From Deinococcus aestuarii (lineage in GTDB: Bacteria > Deinococcota > Deinococci > Deinococcales > Deinococcaceae), in NCBI RefSeq assembly GCF_018863415.1, contig NZ_JAHKSN010000031.1, forward strand, positions 1-47,989: a DNA stretch of 47,989 bases, in the 5' to 3' direction. This document shows, in pieces, positions 41,639-47,989 of this stretch (position 1 is its first letter; each line of letters starts with the position of its first letter). Below the pieces are notes generated by a model. That model had not been told where the DNA came from and searched no databases. It saw nothing but the letters and a program-made list of their open reading frames with translations. The position numbers and the translations under genes were made by a program.

Positions 41639-41652
41639 ACGGCGTTTCAAAT
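41629..41652 (-). repeat. Right inverted repeat of the insertion sequence
   Basis: CCAGCCCTAAACGGCGTTTC is part of the reverse complement of the left end with three mismatches over 24 bases; it includes the transposase stop. Confidence 0.75.
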
Positions 41653-41786
41653 GAAGTTTCAAACTGCTCTTGGAAATGACATTTGTCACTGCGGAGTGAA
41701 AAACGCTGGCTCATCCGTCTCAGCTATTTTGTAAACTTCACTCGTCCACCCACAGCACCAGTCTCTCGCTGCCAGGAGTGTTGTTC

Positions 41787-42803
41787 ATGCGATGTACTTT
41801 CGTCCTGCCCGCTGCCGTTGTGCTTTCTGCCACCCTCGCTGCCTGCGGCTCCGTCGGCACACCTGGAGGAGTAAGTGCAACCCATATCGATCCTGCCATT
41901 CAAGGACAGGAACGTCAGCTTATGCGAAACATCATGGCAAACCTTCCCGCCACCGACCAGGATAACGTGATTTTCATTGACGACAACCTGAAGATTCATG
42001 CCAATAAGCCGGAACTCCTGAATGTCCTGGTGCCTATGAAGCGGGTGAGCGACTCGACCTTTATGGCCCCCAACGGCCAGAAATTACAGTTCGCCGCCTG
42101 CGACGTCATTCCGGAAGGGGAACTGGGTCCGCTCTCCCTGAATTATTCCTGCGCCGCCGAAACCCGGGCGGCTTATCGCCGGGTGGCCTCCAAGGACGGC
42201 TACTCCTACGCCAAGTCCACCCTCAGCCTGCCCGGACCCGGCCTGGCGACCCTCAACGCCAACACGAGCGTGTACGCCATGCTCGGGGGACGCTCGTCCT
42301 CCAACTATGAGATCGATGCCGGGCTGGTCTACAGCCCGACCAACAACTGGTGGACCAACTTCATCCGCCTGGCGGGCGCCACGACCTTCTGCTTTGAGAA
42401 CACCTGTGCCAACCCTCCAAGCACGGTCAACCGGGTCAAGCCGGGCAGCGTGACGATGGAGTTCTACGTGCCTGCGCCCAACCAAGTCGCGCTGCGCACC
42501 ACGAACAGTAGCGCGGGCAGCCCGAACTACACCATCGTCGTGTCCGCCGCGAACAGCAACTGGACCCCGGGCGGCACGGCGCAGCGCGTCAAACGCACGA
42601 CCAGCCTGACCAATGGGGTGAGCGGCGACAATATCAAGAACATCGGCTGGTCCGGCTCCACCCTGGGCACCTCGTCCTCGACCGCGCACACCTGGACGAG
42701 CAGCGACGTCCAGAACGACGCGAACTGGTCGTGCAAGTCCGGGAACGTCACGGTCAGATACACCGATCAGAGTACCGAGAGCATCGACCTCGCGTACCCC
42801 TAA
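41787..42803 (+). CDS. Secreted lipoprotein of unknown function (YrpD-like)
   Basis: ATG 41787 follows AGGAG; 338 residues. The N-terminus [20 protein letters not shown] ends in a lipobox (LAAC), so it should be a lipid-anchored exported protein. The middle has [20 protein letters not shown] and [20 protein letters not shown], which recalls YrpD-type secreted proteins (DAGLQYS...NNW). The C-terminal about 90 residues are rich in Ser, Thr and Asn. It opens a run of four same-strand genes for exported proteins; the next start is only 7 bases after its stop. Confidence 0.75.
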   Translation: MRCTFVLPAAVVLSATLAACGSVGTPGGVSATHIDPAIQGQERQLMRNIMANLPATDQDNVIFIDDNLKIHANKPELLNVLVPMKRVSDSTFMAPNGQKLQFAACDVIPEGELGPLSLNYSCAAETRAAYRRVASKDGYSYAKSTLSLPGPGLATLNANTSVYAMLGGRSSSNYEIDAGLVYSPTNNWWTNFIRLAGATTFCFENTCANPPSTVNRVKPGSVTMEFYVPAPNQVALRTTNSSAGSPNYTIVVSAANSNWTPGGTAQRVKRTTSLTNGVSGDNIKNIGWSGSTLGTSSSTAHTWTSSDVQNDANWSCKSGNVTVRYTDQSTESIDLAYP

Positions 42804-42810
42804 GGGAACC

Positions 42811-43320
42811 ATGACCCACTCTGCACGCCTCAGCCTCATGTGCGCCGCCTTGTTCCTGGGTTTGAGCCACGCTCAGACCAGTTCCTCAACTCAGGTGAAG
42901 TTGCTACTGGACGGGCGCGACCTGGGCAGGTTCTCGTACTCCATCTTAGGTGGTCAACTGACGTTGCCGCTCACCGCCTTTGCCTCCCTGGGGTGGAGGC
43001 CTGTCCTTGACCCCTACAACAGGGTGGTGGACCTGGCGGGCTGCGTGCGGGTGAAGACCACGGGCCGGGAAGCCTACCTCATCGGTGGCCCCGGCGTGAT
43101 CGGCGTCAAGACGGTCAGTGCGCTCCAACCTCTGCCGGTCGCCGTTCAACTTCGCCAGGGCAGTTACTACCTCCCGGCGAAGGCCCTGGCAAGCTACCTG
43201 CAATACACGGTCGTCTTCGATAAGCAGGGGGGCCAAGTGCGCTTCACCACGCCAACCGATCCGGCCAAGATCACGCCAATTACCGAGGCGTGTCTAAAAA
43301 CAATCAACGGCAGCCTTTAA
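42811..43320 (+). CDS. Secreted protein with copper-amine-oxidase N-like domain
   Basis: 169 residues. A signal peptide is visible (RLSLMCAALFLGLSHAQ) with cleavage after AHAQ-like residues. The mature part has two repeats of the copper amine oxidase N-terminal-like fold used for cell-wall or surface association: VKLLLDGRDLGRFSYSILGG with LTLPLTAFASLGWRPVLDPY, and YYLPAKALASYLQYTVVFDK. In these domains a strand precedes the phrase 'lP...la..lG..v.wd'. No enzyme motif. It sits between the lipoprotein and the protease genes, spacing 7 and 22 bases, so co-transcription is likely. Confidence 0.75.
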   Translation: MTHSARLSLMCAALFLGLSHAQTSSSTQVKLLLDGRDLGRFSYSILGGQLTLPLTAFASLGWRPVLDPYNRVVDLAGCVRVKTTGREAYLIGGPGVIGVKTVSALQPLPVAVQLRQGSYYLPAKALASYLQYTVVFDKQGGQVRFTTPTDPAKITPITEACLKTINGSL

Positions 43321-43342
43321 ACCTTTCGGAAAGGAAAACTTC

Positions 43343-44746
43343 ATGAGCAGAGTCGCGTGGCTTGGTCTAGCAACACTTACGCTTCTCCTCGCTGGCTGTG
43401 GACGTCAGGCAACGACCTCCCAAGTCGAAGGCACATCACCACCAGACGAAAGTACCTCTCCTTCATTGAATTCATCACAGGTAGACCAAAGTGCTGTCTT
43501 ACCACAGGCCAGCACCAAACCTGATTGGCTCGTGTCCCTGGCAGCTTTTTCCGAACGTTTTCCGACTTTTGCCGGATACGACTTCAGCCTAGACCGGAAA
43601 CAGTTTATCATCTACACTTCCGACAACCGGAGCGACCTGTCACGGAAGATGCGTGATGAGCTGATGAATCTGATTGACAGCAGCTCCGGTTTCCCGGAAG
43701 TGACGGATCAGAACGGCAGTGCTGTCACTGCGCGTACTTTGCCTTTTACCTACCAACGCGTAAAGTATCCTCTCTCGAAGCTCAACAAGTGGCGAGGCTC
43801 ATCGAGGGACTTTATGTACGACGGCGTGGTCAACAAGTTGTCAATTGACTTCATGGCCAATGTTTTAAATGTGCAGATGTCTGACCAGGATAAAAAGGGA
43901 AAGTTTCTGTCGATGGCAGCCAAATCAGGTATCCCCTCCGACGCCGTGAACATAACAATCGGAACAAACACACCGGCAAAGACGCTGTATGACACCTTTA
44001 CACCACCAGTTGGAGGAGTCAACTTTCAATTCGGTAGTCCCACAGACCGTTGCAGTATAGGCCTCCCCGTCCTTGCCAACAATGTCGCGACCTTCCTCAC
44101 GGCGTCGCACTGCTCGCTCAACTGGGGCACCAGCAACGACGGCAGTGTCATGACTCAAAACGCGGTACGGGTGGGAACGAAGGCGCTGGATAATCCCCTG
44201 TACAGTTGCTCCTCCACGCAGTATCCTCAGGCCCGGTGTCAGAACGCCGACACGACGATGTACACAGCCATCGGCGACTTCTACCGGGGAAGAATCATCA
44301 AGACTGTTGGTGGCACACACAGCATCGACACAGGAACCAGCGACACCTACTACGACGTTACCACGATCTCTGAACGCCCGGGCAACAACCAAACTGTATC
44401 AAGCATCGGTGCTTCGTCTGGGTATCGTGAGGCAAATGTTGTTTCATATGATACCGACCTCGCTTACGAAGGTTTTACTCCGCCCAGGATTATTAAGAAT
44501 GTTGTCGAGGTCTACAAGGCCATCTCGTCGGCTGCATGTGGTGGAGACAGTGGTGGACCGTGGTTCCAAATTACTGGCACCAATACTGCCAAGTTCCTTG
44601 GTATCACCTCGGGGGCAAGTACGGACGCACCCAACAAAACACGTCCTGATGGTATTACCGTATCCTGTGGCTACCGGGCCTACTTCTCACCCGTGGCTCA
44701 AATTAGAGTTGCATACCCAAATACGACGTTCATCTTCACCCGATAG
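43343..44746 (+). CDS. Secreted S1-type serine protease lipoprotein
   Basis: ATG 43343 follows GGAAAGG; 467 residues. Signal and lipobox: WLGLATLTLLLAGC. A propeptide-like region of about 200 residues follows. The trypsin-like domain has the histidine in FLTASHCS near residue 253 and the serine in CGGDSGGPWF near 401; the aspartate is probably in one of the acidic loops between and was not pinned down. Paired cysteines (SHCS with YSCSS, and others) fit the fold. Codon use and GC are lower here than in the rest of the window, suggesting recent transfer. The following gene may encode an inhibitor. Confidence 0.88.
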   Translation: MSRVAWLGLATLTLLLAGCGRQATTSQVEGTSPPDESTSPSLNSSQVDQSAVLPQASTKPDWLVSLAAFSERFPTFAGYDFSLDRKQFIIYTSDNRSDLSRKMRDELMNLIDSSSGFPEVTDQNGSAVTARTLPFTYQRVKYPLSKLNKWRGSSRDFMYDGVVNKLSIDFMANVLNVQMSDQDKKGKFLSMAAKSGIPSDAVNITIGTNTPAKTLYDTFTPPVGGVNFQFGSPTDRCSIGLPVLANNVATFLTASHCSLNWGTSNDGSVMTQNAVRVGTKALDNPLYSCSSTQYPQARCQNADTTMYTAIGDFYRGRIIKTVGGTHSIDTGTSDTYYDVTTISERPGNNQTVSSIGASSGYREANVVSYDTDLAYEGFTPPRIIKNVVEVYKAISSAACGGDSGGPWFQITGTNTAKFLGITSGASTDAPNKTRPDGITVSCGYRAYFSPVAQIRVAYPNTTFIFTR

Positions 44747-44755
44747 ACTTCTGAT

Positions 44756-45238
44756 ATGAGACAAGCATTCGTGACATCAAGCCGTTTAATGTTTGTACTT
44801 GTCTGTCTGGGAGCCTTAGTTGGTTTTTGCACTACAACTGCTTTAGGTGCCACTAATCAACTCCCGGAGCTAAGAATCAGCGTGCATAGTAAAGGCGAGG
44901 ACCAAGTTATCGATGTAATTCTTCGTAATAATCGTCCAACTCCTGTAGAGCTGTCTTACAGCGAGTGCGATTTCAGTTACGTTATAAATATTGGAGGCAA
45001 GGTTTACACCTGGCCGACCAAACAACCATTCGAGTTTGCCAGTCCCTGCCCAGGAGTCATTCGCGTCAGGAAAATTCCTGCTCAATCTCGCCTGACGCTT
45101 TTTTCAAGGTCGCTAACACCTGACGCCGCGAGCAATCTCAAGGCAGCAGATCACAAGATCACGGGCGAATTTAGGTTCAGGTACTCACCGTTGAATTCTG
45201 GGCAGATGAAGATTACGACATTCAAAATGAAGTCATGA
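44756..45238 (+). CDS. Secreted protein, possibly BsuPI-like proteinase inhibitor
   Basis: 160 residues starting 9 bases after the protease stop. The signal peptide reads LMFVLVCLGALVGFCTTTAL. The mature part has a beta-sandwich look: LRISVHSKGEDQVIDVILRN, then VELSYSECDFSYVINIGGKV and YTWPTKQPFEF, similar to the BsuPI fold (intracellular proteinase inhibitor; strand ending Y.F.V...G..V..W). Two cysteines (SECDF, SPCPG) could pair. Low GC like the protease. The tight spacing suggests protease and inhibitor are made together; this is inferred. Confidence 0.65.
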   Translation: MRQAFVTSSRLMFVLVCLGALVGFCTTTALGATNQLPELRISVHSKGEDQVIDVILRNNRPTPVELSYSECDFSYVINIGGKVYTWPTKQPFEFASPCPGVIRVRKIPAQSRLTLFSRSLTPDAASNLKAADHKITGEFRFRYSPLNSGQMKITTFKMKS

Positions 45239-45313
45239 CAGCAAAAGTTTGACTGGCAAGGACAATCCATAAGCGTTCTCGAGAACCGCAAATTCAGACA
45301 AGAACGCGCAGCG

Positions 45314-45343
45314 AGGGAAGGCCACTTTCGTGCCTTCCCTTTT
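45314..45343 (+). terminator. Rho-independent terminator of the exported-protein operon
   Basis: AGGGAAGGC pairs with GCCTTCCCT around a 9-nt loop and is followed by TTTT. It lies 76 bases after the last gene of the run and reads on the plus strand. Confidence 0.75.
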
Positions 45344-45850
45344 CAGTCTTCGTGAGAGCCCGTCCTCTCTGCGCTCTGTGCCACGGCGTTCATCAGGACG
45401 CTCAGGCGGCGGCCGTCGCCGGCGGCCCGGTGGTGCCGAGCGTCCAGACGCACGCCTTCCATCCGGAACGCCGCGTCCAGGCTGACCCAATGGAAATCGC
45501 TGTGGTATTCCGAATACTCGCCCCAGATTTGCGCGCCCACATGCATCGCGCAGCGCCACTCCACTTCCGGCCAGGACAAGTCGTGCAGGCTGCTCGACCG
45601 CCGGAGCACGCGCCGGTCGAACGAAGCACTCCACGCCACCAGTTCGCGGCCTCGCAGGAGCGGCACGAGCCGAGCATCCACCTCAGGCCAGGTCGGCGCC
45701 GCCGCCAACTCCTCGTCGGTGACGCCGTGCACCGCCCGCGCCTCCTCGCTCACCGGCCCAAGCGGGCGCACCAGGCTCTCGAACGGGACCTCGCCGGTGG
45801 GGGAGACCAGGGCGACCGAGGGTCACTACCCGTTCCTGCGCCCCCATCCC
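45343..45850 (-). pseudogene. DnaQ-like 3'-5' exonuclease remnant
   Basis: The minus strand reads VALVSPTGEVPFESLVRPLG, AVHGVTDEEL, ELVAWSASFDRRVL (ExoII-type aspartate) and RHHRAAGDGRRLSVL (HxAxxD, ExoIII), a typical DEDDh exonuclease without its beginning. The first motif, usually DxETTG, is not found: an in-frame TGA precedes SVALVS, and only a short stretch GAQERVV in another frame seems to continue upstream. So the 5' end is lost and a frameshift is present. A GTG at 45771 could start a 142-residue peptide, but the lost catalytic D/E pair argues against activity. Confidence 0.65.
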
Positions 45851-45960
45851 CATGTGCGCCAACGCCACAAGGCCTGCTCCGCTACGCTGACTGGGTGCGC
45901 TCCGTGTTTTCCCTTTTAACAGCCATGCCACCCGTTGTCGCCGGGCTGCGCCTTTGGCTG

Positions 45961-45988
45961 AGCCGCCCTTCCCAAATTGGGGGCGGCT
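45961..45988 (+). terminator. Hairpin upstream of the OLD-family nuclease
   Basis: AGCCGCCC pairs with GGGCGGCT, and TCTTC follows on the plus strand. It lies in front of the nuclease gene and could shield it from upstream transcription. Confidence 0.45.
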
Positions 45989-46079
45989 TCTTCACGCTGT
46001 CTCGGCAACGGCCTACTGCTGGGAACCGGGTGCCGCTCGTGTCTTGCTGCAGCGCCAGCAAGCAGCGGGGGGGCAAAGC

Positions 46080-47792
46080 TTGAGTCTGTGGACCAATCGG
46101 GTCAAGAGCATCAAGTTCCAGGCCTTCCGTCAGATCCAGGGTCTGGAACTCAGCCTTTACCCCAGGATGACGACCCTGATTGGGCTGAACGGCAGCGGCA
46201 AGAGCAGCATCCTGGAAGCGATCGCGGCCAGACAATGCAGCTTCGAGCATCACGTGGTCGGGCTTTCCATGGTTACTGACCCCCCGAAGACTGTGGATCG
46301 GCTGATTTCCGATGCGATCCTCGGTCCCCCCGCACCGCCCCCCGGGGAGTCCCACCTCGTCGAAGCGCAACTGGTTGTATTCGATGAGAAGGAGAGCAGG
46401 GAAGTTCAGGCCCTCCTGCAACAGGATCGGGCACTGGCACAAAGTATCGCGGGTATCTTCGCCGCCATCCTCGGCGACGACACCGGGCAGGTACTCGAGG
46501 TTCAACCGGCTGTCGAACCCGGGGGGCCGCTCACCGTTCACGTTCTCAGGAACGGCTTGCGGCAACCGCTCTACCGTAACAGCAAGGGGACCATTGAGAT
46601 CGCCATCCTGGCCATCCTCATTGGGTCACGCCGCGCCCTTGCCGAGGAGCGAACCCGGCAGGAGGACCGGCGGTTGAAGCTCGCCACCAGGGAGTCCAGA
46701 CGACTCGCCATCGGCGGCATCGGCGGGGCAACGCGGAGCAAGTGGAACCCCTACGGGAGAACCAAGCAGAACACCATCGGCCACAGCGGGGGCGTTCACC
46801 GAATCACGACCCAACCGGGCCTCCTGCTGCTTGACGAACCTGCGGTGAGCCTGCATCCCGGTGCTCAGGAAAAGCTGCTCGCCTACCTCCGGGGGCACGC
46901 CCAGTTGCAGCAGGTCGTCATGGCCACGCACTCTCCGTTGCTCATCGATCTGGAATCCGACCGGCACTCGGGCATCCTCGCCATCGAACTGGAGGGCGGG
47001 CAAGTGCAGGCCCGGCCGCTCAACCAGGCCAGGGATCACCGCGCTCTACTTCCCTGGCGGGAGGCGCTTGGCCTGGACCTGACCCGTCAAGTTTTGCTTG
47101 AACACCCGACGCTGCTGGTTGAAGGCAACAGCGACCAGCACTATCTCAGCGTGATGTCTGGCTTCTGCGGGGCGGCGCTGCGCCCGGGCACTGGCGTGGT
47201 GCAGGGCAGCGGGACACGCCGGATGGTTCCCACGGTCGCGGCCCTGGCCTCCTTCGATCAGGCGCGAGCACGCCCCAGCGAGCTGATCGTCTTGCTCGAT
47301 TCAGACATGAAAAACACCGACGCCGACCAGGTGGAACGCATGGTCGCGCGCGTCGTGAGGTGCGGGGACCATGCCCGGCCTTTTGGGCCCTCGGGGAAAC
47401 GGCTGGGCGAGATAGAGGACCTATTCGAACCCCAGGAGTACCTGGAGCTCTTCTTGCGACGATATCCGCACCTGCACCCGGTCGAGATCTATCAGGGAGG
47501 GCCACCTCCCCTGGGCAGGCACATCCGGTGCGGACAGAACAGCTTGCCGAAAGCCATCACCGCAATGCTGGAGCAGGTCGGGGACCCTCTGGCCAACGAG
47601 AACTTTCACGCCGAAGTGTCCCAACAGCTTGTCAACGACCCCAGCCTGGTGGGGAAGCTTGGCCTCAGCGACAATACCAAACAGCGTTTTGCCAGCCTCA
47701 TCGAGGCCATCAACCAGCACGTGGACGAGATCCGCGCCTCTCGTCAAACACAGGCTGCTCCTCACCCTCCCTCGTCCAGGGAGAGGTCATGA
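46080..47792 (+). CDS. OLD-family ATP-dependent nuclease (ABC-type ATPase plus TOPRIM)
   Basis: I place the start at TTG 46080 (LSLWTNRVKSIKFQAFR), because the 42 codons before it (open to TTG 45954) lack family resemblance and cover a hairpin; 570 residues. Walker A is LIGLNGSGKSS near 35-42; Walker B is LLLLDEPAVSLHP near residue 245; the H-loop is MATHSPLLID. The C-terminal TOPRIM domain has TLLVEGNSDQHY and IVLLDSDMKNTD. This is the layout of stand-alone (class 1) OLD nucleases, some of which defend against phage. No UvrD-like partner (as in Gabija) is next to it in the window. Confidence 0.85.
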   Translation: MSLWTNRVKSIKFQAFRQIQGLELSLYPRMTTLIGLNGSGKSSILEAIAARQCSFEHHVVGLSMVTDPPKTVDRLISDAILGPPAPPPGESHLVEAQLVVFDEKESREVQALLQQDRALAQSIAGIFAAILGDDTGQVLEVQPAVEPGGPLTVHVLRNGLRQPLYRNSKGTIEIAILAILIGSRRALAEERTRQEDRRLKLATRESRRLAIGGIGGATRSKWNPYGRTKQNTIGHSGGVHRITTQPGLLLLDEPAVSLHPGAQEKLLAYLRGHAQLQQVVMATHSPLLIDLESDRHSGILAIELEGGQVQARPLNQARDHRALLPWREALGLDLTRQVLLEHPTLLVEGNSDQHYLSVMSGFCGAALRPGTGVVQGSGTRRMVPTVAALASFDQARARPSELIVLLDSDMKNTDADQVERMVARVVRCGDHARPFGPSGKRLGEIEDLFEPQEYLELFLRRYPHLHPVEIYQGGPPPLGRHIRCGQNSLPKAITAMLEQVGDPLANENFHAEVSQQLVNDPSLVGKLGLSDNTKQRFASLIEAINQHVDEIRASRQTQAAPHPPSSRERS

Positions 47793-47832
47793 CGGAACTG
47801 GCGCCTCAGGCGAGCCTGAGGCGCCAGTTCCG
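47793..47832. terminator. Very strong hairpin directly after the nuclease stop
   Basis: An 18-bp perfect stem (CGGAACTGGCGCCTCAGG with its complement) encloses CGAG, starting at the base after TGA. GCAAACTTT follows, so the T run is short. It is probably a terminator or 3' stabiliser. Confidence 0.8.
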
Positions 47833-47898
47833 CAAACTTTGCCGCTCCCTTCGCCGCAGGGCGCGAACTGGGCCTGCCCCGATATTGCGTAGTTGAAG

Positions 47899-47989
47899 TT
47901 AAGCGGCTGTAGCTTGGCGTTCGAACTCCAGGGGCGTCAAGTACCCCAGGGTGGAATGGCGGCGCTGGCGGTTGTAGAAGACCTCGATG
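47899..47989 (-). CDS. IS3 family transposase OrfB, C-terminal end
   Basis: The last 30 codons of a minus-strand gene, cut by the window edge: IEVFYNRQRRHSTLGYLTPL then EFERQATAA and stop. The phrase YNxxRxHSxLGYxxPxxFE is the standard ending of IS3-family (IS150/IS407-type) DDE transposases. The rest lies outside. The right end of the element should be within about 47,840-47,900, but no terminal repeat could be confirmed without the other end. Confidence 0.9.
   Translation of the reverse strand, partial: IEVFYNRQRRHSTLGYLTPLEFERQATAA

Larger units (their letters stand above)
40793..41652 (+). mobile_element. IS982-type insertion sequence
   Basis: About 860 bp bounded by imperfect inverted repeats of 24 bp (21 matches) and carrying one DDE transposase. 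No target duplication is evident next to the ends as I place them, so the ends may be off by some bases or one flank may have changed. Confidence 0.75.

Noticed and set aside
40780..41670. Target-site duplication around the IS982-type element
   Set aside because: The bases outside the two inverted repeats do not match as placed; TTTCAAA occurs twice near the right end and may confuse the boundary.
46000..47792. Gabija system (GajA/GajB)
   Set aside because: The nuclease fits the OLD fold shared with GajA, but no UvrD-like helicase gene is adjacent in the window. The sequence after it is a hairpin and an IS3 end.
1..47989. CRISPR arrays, tRNA and rRNA genes
   Set aside because: No regularly spaced repeats and no tRNA- or rRNA-like stretch were recognised by eye. 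A tRNAscan/CRISPR search was not possible here.

Overview
The window is high-GC bacterial DNA, most likely from a Deinococcus or close relative. The grounds are the PRTRC cassette, an atypical LuxR-type regulator, the DUF2239 and LRV proteins and the general codon style. No rRNA or tRNA gene was recognised, so the genus is an inference. Many small redox and regulator modules, many gene remnants and two insertion sequences suggest an accessory replicon or a flexible chromosomal region.

Region 1 (1-26.3 kb) is a patchwork of short redox and stress modules, most paired with a transcription factor. It holds an epimerase end and an AraC regulator; a tandem SDR pair (the second with a Tat signal) plus a zinc alcohol dehydrogenase; TetR/RidA; an MFS exporter, a TMEM175-type channel and an SDR; a hydrolase/TetR pair; a membrane protein beside a frameshifted LysR; epimerase/TetR; HxlR with two aldo-keto reductases; a membrane GGDEF-EAL protein; and a further epimerase, an NTF2-like secreted protein and a TetR gene. 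Four TetR genes each face clear palindromic operators. Between the modules lie 3' ends of epimerases and hydrolases, an inverted SDR remnant and a decayed membrane gene, which indicates repeated duplication and deletion.

Region 2 (26.4-34.2 kb) holds small unknown genes, an M3 oligoendopeptidase, remnants of a GNAT and a GlxA-type protein, a secreted pentapeptide-repeat protein split by a run of eight A, and an overlapping LRV/DUF2239 pair.

Region 3 (34.2-40.8 kb) is a PRTRC cassette in the order E, unknown, C, small ORF, F, B, ThiF. It encodes a small protein ending in glycine, an E1/ThiF-like enzyme and partners of unknown function, with GC-rich hairpins between several genes. PRTRC A, D (ParM-like) and ParB are not in the window. 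A small ORF, a sigma-region-4-like gene and a LuxR-type regulator follow.

Region 4 (40.8-48.0 kb) starts with an IS982-type element. It continues with four same-strand genes for exported proteins: a lipoprotein, a copper-amine-oxidase-N-like protein, an S1 protease lipoprotein and a possible BsuPI-type inhibitor. The last two have visibly lower GC. Then come a decayed exonuclease, an OLD-family ATPase/TOPRIM nuclease ending at an 18-bp-stem hairpin, and the 3' end of an IS3-type transposase at the window edge. Several genes need a single-base change to read through. I cannot tell true mutations from assembly errors.
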